Below, in pieces: positions 44,008 to 53,545 of a DNA stretch of 64,000 nucleotides. The position numbers and the translations under genes were made by a program. The stretch covers positions 13,434,516 to 13,498,515 of the forward strand of contig OX328110.1 in assembly GCA_946811185.2 (NCBI GenBank). Direction: 5' to 3'. The stretch comes from Hippopus hippopus. Its lineage: Eukaryota > Mollusca > Bivalvia > Cardiida > Cardiidae. How positions within the stretch are numbered: the stretch's first letter is position 1; each line of letters starts with the position of its first letter. The notes under the pieces are model-generated. The model saw only the letters and a program-made list of their open reading frames with translations, was not told the DNA's origin and searched no databases.

Positions 44008-44345
44008 TTAATTCCTTACCACACAATCCCGAGTTTTAACGACCTTAAGGAAGAAGCCTTTTGAAAACAATGTGTGAAAAGGAGAAAATGCTGGTAACCA
44101 GCATTTTCTCCTTTTCCCACAATATTTTTTACCCTGTCAAAGACAAATTCCACCAATTGAGCCATATTCAAATTGTCATCTGCAAATGCTTTCAATTTGG
44201 TTTTGTCCAATATTTCGTCATTTGGTACAGAGTTGAACCTTTTACTAAACAATCCCATGGATTGACAACCCCGAGGACGAATGCTTTTGAAAACGGTGAG
44301 AAAGGAGGAAATAATGGTAACCTTTTGTCTCACAGTATTTTTTAT
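44008..44345 (-). repeat. Element A, full, plus a truncated copy
   Basis: 44008-44236 (TTAATTCCTTACCACACAAT, centre GGTAACC). The second copy (44236-44345) stops in its hairpin, where a Helentron-like piece (ttcgccgaaggcggaaggat, 44347-44640) begins. Confidence 0.75.
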
Positions 44346-44699
44346 ACTTCGCCGAAGGCGGAAGGATACAGTTTTAGCATTGTCCGTCAGCCCGTCTATC
44401 CTTCCGTCCATCCGTCTGTCGGGGACAGTATCTCCAATCCCAATGGACGGAATTTCGTGAAACTTTATACCTGTGTACAATAACCTATTCCACCGATATG
44501 CTTTTGTTTGATTCAATGCAAAATGGCCGCCTAGGAGCGATTCTGAGTTTCGTGGTCGCGTAAATTTTTGAAAAGGTCTTTTTTGGTGGGGGATATCATT
44601 TCAACGAAATTGCTTATCTCTTGAAAGATAAACCCAATCATTCCAGTAAATTGCTGAAATGTCGGCAATTGCTTTTTCAATTTGGCTCTACTGCTATAA

Positions 44700-44926
44700 C
44701 TCTTAACCAACGGACAAAACTTCGGACTTCTGGAAATTCAAAGCAATTGCAGACGACAAAATAAATGTGACTGAAAAATTGAAATATGTGTTGGGAAGGG
44801 TAGAAAAAATGGTGAGAAAAGTAGAAAATGCTGGTAACTAGCATTTTCTCCTTTTCCCACAATGTTTTCAAAAGCCTTCTCCTTCAGGGTTGTTAAAAAT
44901 TTGGATTATGATGTGAAGGTTTAAGA
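44700..44926 (+). mobile_element. Element A
   Basis: taactcttaaccaacggaca, loop gctggtaactagc, right end gatgtgaaggtttaa. Confidence 0.75.
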
Positions 44927-44934
44927 TAAACCCC

Positions 44935-45058
44935 GTCATTTTAACAACGTAAAATTAGTTACTGTTGCCTGCAGTTGCTTTTAATTTGGACAAGTCGTAA
45001 ATTTTTGTCTGGTCAGGGATCGTATATAACACGATCCCTGGTCAGGTAGAGGATTAAT
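44935..45058 (-). repeat. Element A right half carrying a mini-palindrome insertion
   Basis: tttaatttggacaagtcgta, then ttttgtctggt, the 27-bp insertion, gtcaggtagaggattaa. With the insert and one 7-bp repeat removed, the end reads gtctggtagaggattaa, close to the family's gtctggtaaagagttaa. Confidence 0.75.
45014..45040. mobile_element. Ultra-short palindromic insertion, 27 bp, copy 1
   Basis: CAGGGATCGTATATAACACG then ATCCCTG, flanked by gtctggt (45007-45013) and gtcaggt (45041-45047), a 7-bp target duplication with one mismatch. Confidence 0.75.
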
Positions 45059-45161
45059 AGGATACAACGAAAAGACTGTAACTTACATCCTTGAAAGAAA
45101 TGCATGACTTTGAATACATCCGTACAAAATAATTGATACTGTAATCAACATTAATAAAGGT

Positions 45162-45392
45162 TTAAACCTTTACCAGATGAAAAAAAATATTAGCCTTGTC
45201 CAAATTGAAAGCATTGGCAGATGACAATTTCAATGTGGCTCAAATGGTGTAATCTTTCTTTGATAGCGTAGAAAACATTGTGGGAAAAGGATAAAATGCT
45301 GGTTACCTGCATTTTCTCCATTTCTCACAATGTTTTCAACAGGCTTCTTTCCCAGGGTCGTTAAAAGTCGGCATTGTGCGATGAAGGGTTAA
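45162..45392 (+). mobile_element. Element A, nearly full length
   Basis: tttaaacctttaccagatga to ATGAAGGGTTAA, centre GGTTACC, sharing its last TTAA with a decayed plus copy (45389-45650). Confidence 0.8.
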
Positions 45393-45972
45393 CTCTTTGA
45401 CAAAGACAAAAATTTTAGACTTGTCCAAATTCAGAGCAAGACATAATAAATGCTAGCTCAAGTGGTGGTATTTGCTTTGAAAGGGTTGGTTACATGATGG
45501 AAACAGAAGAAATACTAGTTTTGACAGTCCAGAGGAAAAATACTTTAGAAAACTTTGTTGGAAAAGGAGAAAATTTTCTCCCTTTCCAACAATGTTTTCA
45601 AAAGTCTTTTCCCTCAGGGTCGTCATATCTCAAGATTGATTCGTAAAAAGTTAATATATTGTGCCACAATGTTTTCAATAAAGATCCACTGAAGGAATAA
45701 GCTAGTCACTGTCTTGCACAAGGTTGTCGGTATAACCCCTTACCACATAATCCAAAGGTTCAATGACCCTGGGGAAGAAACCTTTTGAAAAAACATTGTT
45801 AGAAGAGAAAAAAAAATGCTCATAACCAGCATTTTTCTCATTTTGTCCCATTTTCTTTTTTTTTCTCTCCATTTTCAACAGCAAATTCCATCATTTTAGT
45901 GGCATTTAATTTGTCGCTTGCAAATGCTTTCAGTACGGAAAAGTCGAGAACTTTGTCGTCTGGTAAAGAATT
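45389..45972. repeat. Decayed element A copies
   Basis: 45389-45650 has a loop-less hairpin (ttggaaaaggagaaaatttt / ctccctttccaac) with covarying TTGG/CCAA. 45732-45972 is a minus copy with A- and T-rich expansions. Confidence 0.55.
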
Positions 45973-45973
45973 T

Positions 45974-46334
45974 TAAACTCTTTATTACACAACAAAAATA
46001 TTGACTTGTCCCAACTGAATGCTTTTGCAGACAACATTTAAAATGTAGTAAAATGATGGAATCTTTCTTCGATATAGTATAAAGTAAAGGTACATGGTGG
46101 GAAGAAGGTATAAGGTAAATATAGTAGGAAAAGGAGAAAATGCTGGTTACCAGCATGTTCTCCTTTTCCTAAAATGTTTGAAAAAGGCTTCTTTCTCAGT
46201 CTCTTAAAAACTTGGGATTGGGTCATAAAAGATTTAATTGGTTACCAGCATTTTCTCCTTTTCCTAAAATGTTTGAAAAAGGCTTCTTTCTCAGACTCTC
46301 TAAAAACTCGGGATTGGTTCATAAAAGATTCAAT
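45974..46334 (+). repeat. Element A with duplicated right arm beside HEAT exon 1
   Basis: The segment ggttaccagcatgttctcct ... cttgggattgggtcataaaa (from 46146) is repeated from 46240 with ctcgggattggttcataaaa. The duplicate ends about 5 bp from the donor of the minus-strand exon at 46345. Confidence 0.7.
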
Positions 46335-46344
46335 TGAAACTTAC

Positions 46345-46575
46345 CTGATATCTGACATTTGGAGCTTCATCATTGACCATCTCCACGACCCTCTCCCAGA
46401 AATCGGACAAGTCTTCTTTGACTCTGCATGGACACATTTCTTTCAGGGCTCGTTGTCTGACCCGTGCACTGTGATGCTTTGTCAAAGAAATGATGGTTTC
46501 TATGATGGTTGTTTTCTCACACAAACGAATGGCTTCACTTTCTCCCAGGGCGAGGATTTCACTTTCTGACATCAT
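46345..46575 (-). CDS. HEAT-repeat-like small protein, exon 1
   Basis: Read on the minus strand, 77 codons start at a tandem ATG ATG preceded by an acceptor-like ttttctag|AAAC and end at CAG|gtaagt. It encodes MMSESEILALGESEAIRLCE, KTTIIETIISLTKHHSARVR, QRALKEMCPCRVKEDLSDFW and ERVVEMVNDEAPNVRYQ. The helical pattern with VRQRALKEM and PNVRYQV is typical of HEAT repeats. I believe it matches a conserved uncharacterised invertebrate family with the motif LKEMCPCRV..D...FW. The phase-0 end joins the exon at 43557, giving a 129-residue protein. The acceptor before the ATG suggests a non-coding first exon further upstream (at higher coordinates). Confidence 0.85.
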
Positions 46576-46644
46576 GTTTCTAGAAAAGTTTTTCAGAAAG
46601 TTTTAGTTTGCATAAGTTATTTCCTAATAAAACAATTCGCTGTT

Positions 46645-46872
46645 TTAACTCTTTACAAAACGACAAAATGCTGTACTGGACCAAATTGAAAGCATTTGCA
46701 GATGCCAAATGAAATTTAGCTCAAATGATGATATCTGTATTTGATAGGACAGAAAACATTGCAGGAAAAGGAGAAAATGCTGGTTACCAGCATTTTCTCC
46801 TTTTCCTACGTTTTCAAAAGCCTTTTTTTCCCCAGGGTCATTAAAAGTCGGGATTGTGTGGTGAAGGGTTAA
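46645..46872 (+). mobile_element. Element A, full length
   Basis: TTAACTCTTTACAAAACGAC to GTGGTGAAGGGTTAA, centre GGTTACC; the right arm has lost a few bases (cctac-gttttc). Confidence 0.85.
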
Positions 46873-46889
46873 AAAACTTGAGAAAACCG

Positions 46890-47149
46890 GTTTTTGAACA
46901 TTTTTCAGAAAAAAATTACCAACATTTTCTCCTTCTACCGCTATATTACCTACCCTTTCAAGAGCAGTCCAATCACTTAATTCACTTCACCCAATACTAA
47001 ACACTCCCGTGTTTTAATGACCTTGAAAAAGAAGGCCTTTGAAAACATTGTGGCAAATTTCAAGTTTTGAGTCATGGTTGTTTTGTTAATATCTGTAAAA
47101 GCTTTGAATTTGGACAAGTCTGGAATATTGTCGTTTTGTACAAAGTTAA
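46890..47149 (-). repeat. Element A remnants without hairpin
   Basis: 46890-46985 keeps only the right hairpin side. 46988-47149 runs from cacccaatactaaacactcc to acaaagTTAA with the hairpin deleted after cattgtgg. Confidence 0.6.
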
Positions 47150-47373
47150 CCCTTTACCACACAAACCCAACTTTTAACAACCCTGTGAAAGAGGCCTTTT
47201 GAAAACATTGTGGGAAAAGGAGAAAATGCTGGTCTCCAGCATTTTCTCCTTTTCCCACAATGTTTTCTACCCTTCCAACAACAAATTTCAGTTTTTTAAC
47301 CACATTTATTTAGTCATCTGCAAATGCTTTCAATTTGGACTGGTCTAAAATTTTGTCATTTGATAAAGAGTTA
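47146..47373 (-). mobile_element. Element A, nearly full length
   Basis: TTAACCCTTTACCACACAAA, palindrome perfect but with loop gctggtctccagc, right end ttgataaagagtta. Confidence 0.88.
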
Positions 47374-47611
47374 GTTGTTTTTAACCCTATTTCTGTTAAA
47401 ATACCAGGGAATCAAACTACATCTACCTATACATGCACTCCTGGAGTAACATTCTTTCCAAGCTATAGGCTACTTTCCGACATAAACATCGTCCAGGGGC
47501 AAACAATTTCTTATTAGAGCACTAGATACAACCTCTAAGTCTTTCATCTTAGTCTGTATAGATCTGTTGCATTATCTCTCAGTGTGCACCATATTTTTTT
47601 GTCATTTTAGA

Positions 47612-47721
47612 CCGAGTTCTCTGGAGAACTCGTACCATTGAAACTGTGGTACAAGTTCGCCAGGGTATGAATGCTCCTGACAACCGTGAATTGACCCTTC
47701 TACCTCTGTCATTGTTTCAGG
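47612..47721 (+). other. Possible unrecognised exon
   Basis: A 110-nt non-repetitive segment sits between ttgtcattttag and CAG|gtaaag. One frame is open throughout: RVLWRTRTIETVVQVRQGMN then APDNRELTLLPLSLFQ. I do not recognise the protein. The first 20 bases are close to palindromic (CGAGTTCTC..GAGAACTCG), so the openness may be fortuitous. It could belong to a plus-strand gene within or beside the 43-47 kb locus. Confidence 0.25.
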
Positions 47722-47875
47722 TAAAGGGTAAATACAAATTATTAAAAGCACACTTGTAAACTGTTAGCGTTTTGATATGAAGTACTGTTTTTAACCCAAA
47801 TCTTACTAAATAAGTGACATAAAACTTTTAAGCAGATAGTAAAAACCCAAATTTTGCTGTTTCAAAGGTATTTTT

Positions 47876-48001
47876 AAGGGAAAATATACCCTTAACAGAC
47901 AGCGTAGATCAAAGATCACACTATATGTTTTGTGCAGTCTGATCTTGATGTACACCGTCTGCAAAAGGTCACTGAGTCGCGCTTAGCAGCCTACGGGTTA
48001 A
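47876..48001 (+). mobile_element. Element F, good copy
   Basis: cagacagcgtagatcaaaga ... gtgcagtctgatcttgatgt, then gtcactgagtcgcgcttagc and cgggTTAA. The TTAA is shared with the element A that follows. Confidence 0.7.
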
Positions 48002-48217
48002 CCCTTACCAAACAATCCCTGGTTTTAACGACCCAGGGAAAGAAGCCTTCTGAAAACATTGTGAGAAAACGCTGGTAACCAGCATTTTCTCTTTTTCCCA
48101 CAATGTTTTCTACTCTTCTTAATTCAAGTTTCAATTTTTGAGTCATGTTTATTTTGTCGTCTGCAAATGCTTTGAATTTGGACAAGTCTAAAATTTTGTC
48201 GTTTGGTAAAGAGTAAA
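47998..48217 (-). mobile_element. Element A, hairpin shortened
   Basis: TTAACCCTTACCAAACAATC; the left arm has lost the aaggagaaaa part (gtgagaaaacgctggtaacc); right end ttggtaaagagtaa. Confidence 0.8.
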
Positions 48218-48229
48218 AATTTGTGCTAT

Positions 48230-49100
48230 GAAAGGAATTAATATTAGAAACGGAAATGTCTCACCTTCTTTAGATAATTGTAAACCAATATTTGTAGTTG
48301 TTTCGGTTAATTAAGACTTATCAAAATGACCAAGGAACTCGGGTTTACGGTCTTAAAATAGGTTACAAATAGCATTACCCAAAATTTGTGCAATCGACTT
48401 AGTTTCTATTTTGATACGAATCTTTTCAAAATATTGCGCAATCATCAAACAGTTTCGGCTGTTTCCGTAAAAGCTCGAACATTGCCGTGTGAACTAAACT
48501 GAAACGAATGAGAGGGTTCCCTTGCCAGAATTGTCAAAAGGTTTTATTGATATAATCTTTGAAGATTAATTGTGCCCCATGATGCCGCCATCAGGCTGTG
48601 CATGGCAAACCTCGGATGATCCGTTGAAGTCAGATCGAAGTACGGAATCGGCCGAGTTGTTACGAGTGCCTGTTCGACGGGAAGTAACTTGATCAAAAGT
48701 TTATTAAAAGGTCCCACAGTCAAAACGTCCAACAGTCATACCTTCCCGTTCTTGGTAAAAACGTCCCCTATTTTCATTCGGAAGCGGGCCCAGTGATGGC
48801 CAAAAAGACAATGCGAGTGTTAAAACCATTTATAGATTTAAATCATGCCATTCAAAAATACAGAAAATATATTGAAGATGACAACCTGATAAATATTGTG
48901 TTGTTGGTCCAAGTGTTGGTTGTTGGCAGAAAAATGAAACTTTAAAATCAAGCAAAAAATAATGAGTGAGTGACCTGACAACTTTTTCACTGTTTTGAAA
49001 GTACATGTAATTTCTCTGATAGCGACCAACACTTAGACCGACTGTACAATAATAAATTGTCATTTTCATAATAATTTCCATTACTTTTAAAATTATGCAA
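48230..49100. other. Mostly unique sequence
   Basis: Apart from the ORF ending at 48540 I see no repeat or gene. 48540-48800 is richer in CG than its flanks. Confidence 0.4.
48540..48735 (-). other. Unrecognised 62-codon ORF ending at AATAAA
   Basis: On the minus strand an ORF reads MDVLTVGPFNKLLIKLLPVE, QALVTTRPIPYFDLTSTDHP and RFAMHSLMAASWGTINLQRL before its stop, with AATAAA overlapping the stop. The DNA is less AT-rich than the flanks and not one of the repeats described here. It could be the 3' end of a transcript or a decayed gene fragment. I recognise no family. Confidence 0.25.
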
Positions 49101-49107
49101 TTAAAAT

Positions 49108-49335
49108 TTAACCCTTTTCCACAAATTCCCGAATTTTAGAGACCCTGGCGGAAAACAAATTTGAAAACATAGTTGAAAAAGGAAAAGATGCTGGTGACCA
49201 GCAATTTCTCCATTTCCATCAATGTTTTCTAACATTTCAGAGACAAATCCAGTTATTCGATCCACTTGTAGTTTTTGTTTAAAATCAGCTTGAATTTGGG
49301 CAAGTCTGAAATGTTGCCGTATAGTAAAAGTTTAA
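49108..49335 (-). mobile_element. Element A, diverged
   Basis: TTAACCCTTTTCCACAAATT to GTATAGTAAAAGTTTAA; loop gctggtgaccagc, arms decayed. Confidence 0.75.
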
Positions 49336-49339
49336 ATGA

Positions 49340-49860
49340 ATTTTAACACCTGCTTTGTTTACTCTTGGCAACTATTGTTACTTTAGAATGCCCGCAAACC
49401 CCCCCCCCCCCTAAAATTCGCCCCAAATATTTCATTTTTTTTTTATTTTCTTAAATTTCTTTTATGTCATTTCATATGGTTTTTTTTAGGGAATTTTCAT
49501 AGTCCATCTTTTCTATCTTATTGTTGTCAGTTCATGTGATTTCTTATTGGTTTTCAACCTATATTCTGCCGAACTTATATTTTTGACCAGCACAAGAAGA
49601 GAATTATGTCATAAATTTACCTTAATTAGTATTACACGTACTTAAACCATAATTAGAATTTGTAAGGTCTATTTCAAGATCAGACTACCCCTTTGTGCAC
49701 ACTTATCTCTTATAACGCGCTTGCTAGGAAGATTCAAGGTCACGTAATGCAGTCTAAGGGTCAAGGTCCATGATTACTTTCTCCCAACATGATTATGAAT
49801 TGGACATGCTAAAATGTCTCCTCATGCATTATGTTCTTCCTAATTACTGTTAAAATTTCT
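49340..49860. other. Non-coding spacer
   Basis: Contains a C11 run (49399-49409) and AT-rich DNA. No gene is seen. A decayed minus element A follows at 49865-49970. Confidence 0.4.
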
Positions 49861-50016
49861 ATTGACCCCTTTATCAAACAATCGTTAAGCCTCAACCATC
49901 CAGAGAAAGAAATCTTTTTAAACATTGTGAGAACAGAAGAAAATACTGGTGACCATTAATTTAACCTTCTCCGAAAATTATTTCCGACTGAAAGGTAAGC
50001 TTTTATGTGGAAACCG

Positions 50017-50255
50017 GGATTGTGAACGCGTAAAGTGTCGTCTTGGATCAGCCTGCGGAGTCCGCGCAAGCTAATCCGAGACGACACTTTCCGTTTTTAT
50101 GTAATTTTTCTGTTTTGTGCAAGTCTAATGTAGTACAAAATCGAATGTAGTCGTAAAGTGCCGTCTCGGATCAGCCTGTGCGGACTGCGCAGGCTGATCC
50201 GAGACGACACTAAAAACGCAAATGTCCAAATGTCCCTTTTCGCGTGTTGCAGGCC
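50017..50255. mobile_element. Element D, left end truncated
   Basis: gtaaagtgtcgtcttggatc and gtcgtaaagtgccgtctcgg, each with inverted partners (ctaatccgagacgacacttt, ctgatccgagacgacactaa), and right end cccttttcgcgtgttgcagg. Confidence 0.8.
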
Positions 50256-50816
50256 AATTATCGTATACATATATACGATTCCTTGTCAAAAAAGCAAATG
50301 TTCGTTTCTTCTTTCGCCTTTCCATTCACCCACCCACTCACTCACTCACCCACTCACTCAGATGTTTTCAAATAAGCATGCGCCAAAACTTTTTTCATGA
50401 CGAAATTATTGATCACAATACACACTCTCTGCTATAAGTGGTAAACTATTACAGGTAGCCTAACTGTATGTTATGCCGATCTCAGCCGACACTCTCCACA
50501 TTGAAGTTAAACAAAAATGTCATGTACATGTATGTGATAGATCAGACAGCTATCCTTTATTAACCTTGTACCTCCCTCGTCTGATTAACGACCCTACATC
50601 ACTGGAATCGTGAAACATTTTATGGTTTGAGGTAAAAAATACTGGTAACAAACATTTTTCGTTTTCCCGCAGTCAAAGCTTCGGTGGACTTGTCTGTTAC
50701 TGCCTGTGACCGGGTAACCATTTCTTTGATTGCTGCAATAGCCGGCATGTAATGTTCACGTGTAACATGTATGTATACATGTATCCAGTCATGCACAAAA
50801 TAAGCCGGGACGAGTT

Positions 50817-51155
50817 CAACCCTTTATCGAACAATGCCGAAGCTTGACGACCTTGAGGAAGACGGCCTTTGAAAACATTGTGGGAAAAGTGGAAATACAG
50901 CTGTTAATGTCTTCTTTCCTTACACAGGCAACATTTGACATGAGCCACATTAATTTGTTATCTGTAAGCTAGGATTTGGATCAGATCTCGTCCACACTAT
51001 TTTCCTAAATACACAGTTTTCTAAAGTGTTAAAGGGAGTAGCTCGTCAGAGCGTGTAACAAAAGCGTAAATGAGAATTAAACTTCCTCTTTCCAGCTGGA
51101 TAAAGATAAAGCGGCAAACTGAAAGGATTTGTAGGTGACAACTTACGCATACAGG
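50817..51155 (-). repeat. Element A, diverged, plus a left-arm scrap
   Basis: 50817-51032 runs tcaaccctttatcgaacaat to aaagtgTTAA with a decayed loop. 51105-51150 (aaactgaaaggatttgtagg) is an old left arm. Confidence 0.6.
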
Positions 51156-51159
51156 TAAG

Positions 51160-51680
51160 CACTATGGAGATTCTTTTTATTTTTCTGAAATTTCAAACTT
51201 ACCAATGCCAAATTTGGCTCAGATTCTGACAATAAATTGCACTTCTTTCTTTGAACAGTTAATGAGATACTAAATAAGAGCTTTTATGCTTGAAATAATG
51301 AGATCGAAAGTTTTACCGCTTAGATCTACATAGTTGTAGGCTATAACATGGCCACGTGTTTCTTACGTACAAATTAGCCATATTTAATACAAGCATTATA
51401 TTTGAGAATATAAATTTGCCGCCCTACTTAATACCACAAAGACACCCTAAATACTACAGAGACGCACAAAGACGTACAATGACACAAAGATACCACAATT
51501 TTGACGCTCAGACTTAGAAAACGAAAAAAAAATATTGGTGTTTTTAGAAATGTGTATCATTTTCGCCGTATTTTATCCAAATTAACAAATGCGTCTTTCT
51601 GGATCTGCTTAATGCAAAATATCAAGTGGGCAATGGAAAGTAAAAAATACCGGTCAGTTGTATTAAATTACTCACATTCG
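51160..51680. other. Unique non-coding stretch
   Basis: No repeat family described here and no convincing exon. A short direct repeat (caaagacaccctaaatacta / cagagacgcacaaagacgta) lies near 51438. Confidence 0.4.
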
Positions 51681-51687
51681 ATTATAG

Positions 51688-51721
51688 CAGGGATCGTATA
51701 TACATGTATATAAGATCCCTG
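51688..51721. mobile_element. Ultra-short palindromic insertion, 34 bp, copy 2
   Basis: CAGGGATCGTATATACATGT then ATATAAGATCCCTG, flanked by a perfect 7-bp duplication ATTATAG (51681-51687 and 51722-51728). Confidence 0.82.
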
Positions 51722-52249
51722 ATTATAGACAGGTTAATGATAATACCTGTGGGAAATGTAATACGTTCATATTTTTTTTTTTTTTTTTTGAAAAAATTGA
51801 TTCAGTATATCATCTTTATTATATCAGTGCAACACTGATTTCCGACAAGGCGAAACAACCCTGAAAAAGAGGCCTATATATTCGACCCACTCAAAAGTCT
51901 GGCCGCAACAATACAGGGGCCGAAATGAATTAAGCACTGTCGGAAAGACCGGTCCTCGATGTCTGCGCGTGCGCAGCATGGCATCCAGAAAAATACAAAA
52001 ATGATTAGGAATGCTAATTCAGTCTGGAGACAAAAATGGTTTGAACTGGACATTTCTTTTCAATTTTTCAAACATTCTATTTATCTGTCTTATAACTTAC
52101 ACGTATAGGGCCGAAGAGTATTCGGCCTGGCGAAGATTCGATATCAGTATATATTCGTACCCTGTAAAACTCGTAACCCCCTTTTTTTTTTCATCCCAAT
52201 TTGGAGTTCTTCTTGACAATTCTCTGCACTCTCACTGTGAACAGCAGCA

Positions 52250-52474
52250 TAACTCTATCAAACGACAAAATTTTGGACTAGTCCAAATTCAAAGCATTCG
52301 CAGACGACAAAATAGATGAGACTCGAAAATTGAAATTTGATTTGGGAAGGGTAGAAAACATTGTGGAAAAAGGAGAAAATGCTGTCACCAGTATTTTCCC
52401 CATTTCCTACAATGTTTTCAAAAGCTTTCTTTCTCAGGGTTGTTAAAAGTCGGGATTTTTTAGTAAAGAGTTAA
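52250..52474 (+). mobile_element. Element A, left terminus lost
   Basis: ataactctatcaaacgacaa, hairpin with loop gctgtcaccagt, right end TTAGTAAAGAGTTAA. Confidence 0.8.
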
Positions 52475-52706
52475 GCTTAATGTTATCAGCTATTGCTGTT
52501 GAGCCTGTTATAATTAATATGAATTGAGTTTTAATCAATGAATATACATTTAACATTGAAATGCTTTTGCAAATGAAGAAATTGGTTGTCTCAAGCAGTT
52601 TCATCTTTTGTTGCGATGCTTTCTAGAGTAGTCTGCTGGTTGATGAAAAAAGGTGTTGACAAGAGATAATGTGTTAACACTGTGTTGCATAATTACTTGT
52701 TTTGAT

Positions 52707-52730
52707 CAGGGATCGTATATAAGATCCCTG
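52707..52730. mobile_element. Ultra-short palindromic insertion, 24 bp, copy 3
   Basis: CAGGGATCGTATATAAGATC then CCTG, flanked by a perfect 7-bp duplication TTTTGAT (52700-52706 and 52731-52737). Confidence 0.82.
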
Positions 52731-52935
52731 TTTTGATTGATGTTTTATGCTTTTTTCAACATCATTTCAATTGATATTATATTAGAAGCAGGGCATCTAT
52801 TCATACTTCACTTGAGTTTCCTTTATCAGTACTTCACACAATGTTCTTTCTAAGCCGCTGGCTACTTTGCCACATACCAGTGTCATGTGTATAGCAAGAA
52901 GACCCCTTGAATCTAGAAGTTTTTTTTTCTTTCAG

Positions 52936-53000
52936 CTGAGAAATATCTGCTAGAGGTTGAAGTAGTAAAATGGCTGGAAACATAACCCGCTTTGATGACG
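52936..53000 (+). CDS. Candidate first coding exon (MAGNITRFDD...)
   Basis: A strong acceptor (nine Ts, then ctttcag) is followed by a 34-nt leader, then ATG and ten codons, MAGNITRFDD, plus one base, ending at G|gtatgt. The layout is that of an exon carrying the end of a 5' UTR and the start codon (CDS part 52970-53000). A degenerate-ended element A lies 27 bp downstream. I do not recognise the protein, and no further exon of this frame was found to the right, so the rest would lie beyond the window. It could be a chance pairing of splice-like sites. Confidence 0.4.
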
Positions 53001-53026
53001 GTATGTACATATGAATTTACATGTAT

Positions 53027-53249
53027 TTAACACATTACCAAACAACAAAATTTTAGACTTGTCCAATTGAAAGAACTTGCAGACGACAAAATAAACTAGA
53101 CTGAAAAATTGACGTTTGTATTTGGAAGGGTACAAAACTTTGTGGGAAAAGGAGAAAAGGCTAGTTACCAGCATTTCCTCCGCACAAAGATTTCAAAAGG
53201 CTTTCACTTTAAGGTCGTTAAAACGTGGGATTGGGTGGTAAAGGGTTAA
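53027..53249 (+). mobile_element. Element A just after the MAGNITRFDD exon
   Basis: TTAACACATTACCAAACAAC to GTGGTAAAGGGTTAA. The right hairpin arm is cut short (gcatttcctccgcacaaaga). Confidence 0.8.
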
Positions 53250-53284
53250 CCAGGTTACGATAACCAACACAATCTTTCGCTTCC

Positions 53285-53485
53285 ATCTAATGTTTGAACC
53301 TCACTGGATTCACTGCCTGGGTCATTCATTGGAGTGTTCTTGGACAAGACACTTCAGCCTTTTACTGGGAAACCCAGGAAATACATGAATATGTGAGCTC
53401 ATATGAAAATGTGGCAGTGATAGTACTGAAATATTGGTGAAAGTGGAGTAAAAACACTATTTAATAAGCAATCTCACGCAGGTGA
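53285..53485 (+). repeat. SINE body/tail fragment
   Basis: aagacacttcagccttttac, gggaaacccaggaaatacat and tactgaaatattggtgaaag match the body and tail of the other SINEs. The tRNA-like head is missing. Confidence 0.5.
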
Positions 53486-53545
53486 TTATTGACATTGCTG
53501 ACCATTTTGTATTCAAAATGAGGAACATTTGCATATAATTAATTC

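Noticed and set aside
51096..51154. Possible 5' UTR exon between ctctttccag and acag|gtaagc
   Set aside because: Part of it (caaactgaaaggatttgtagg) is an old element A left arm, so the splice-like sites are probably fortuitous.
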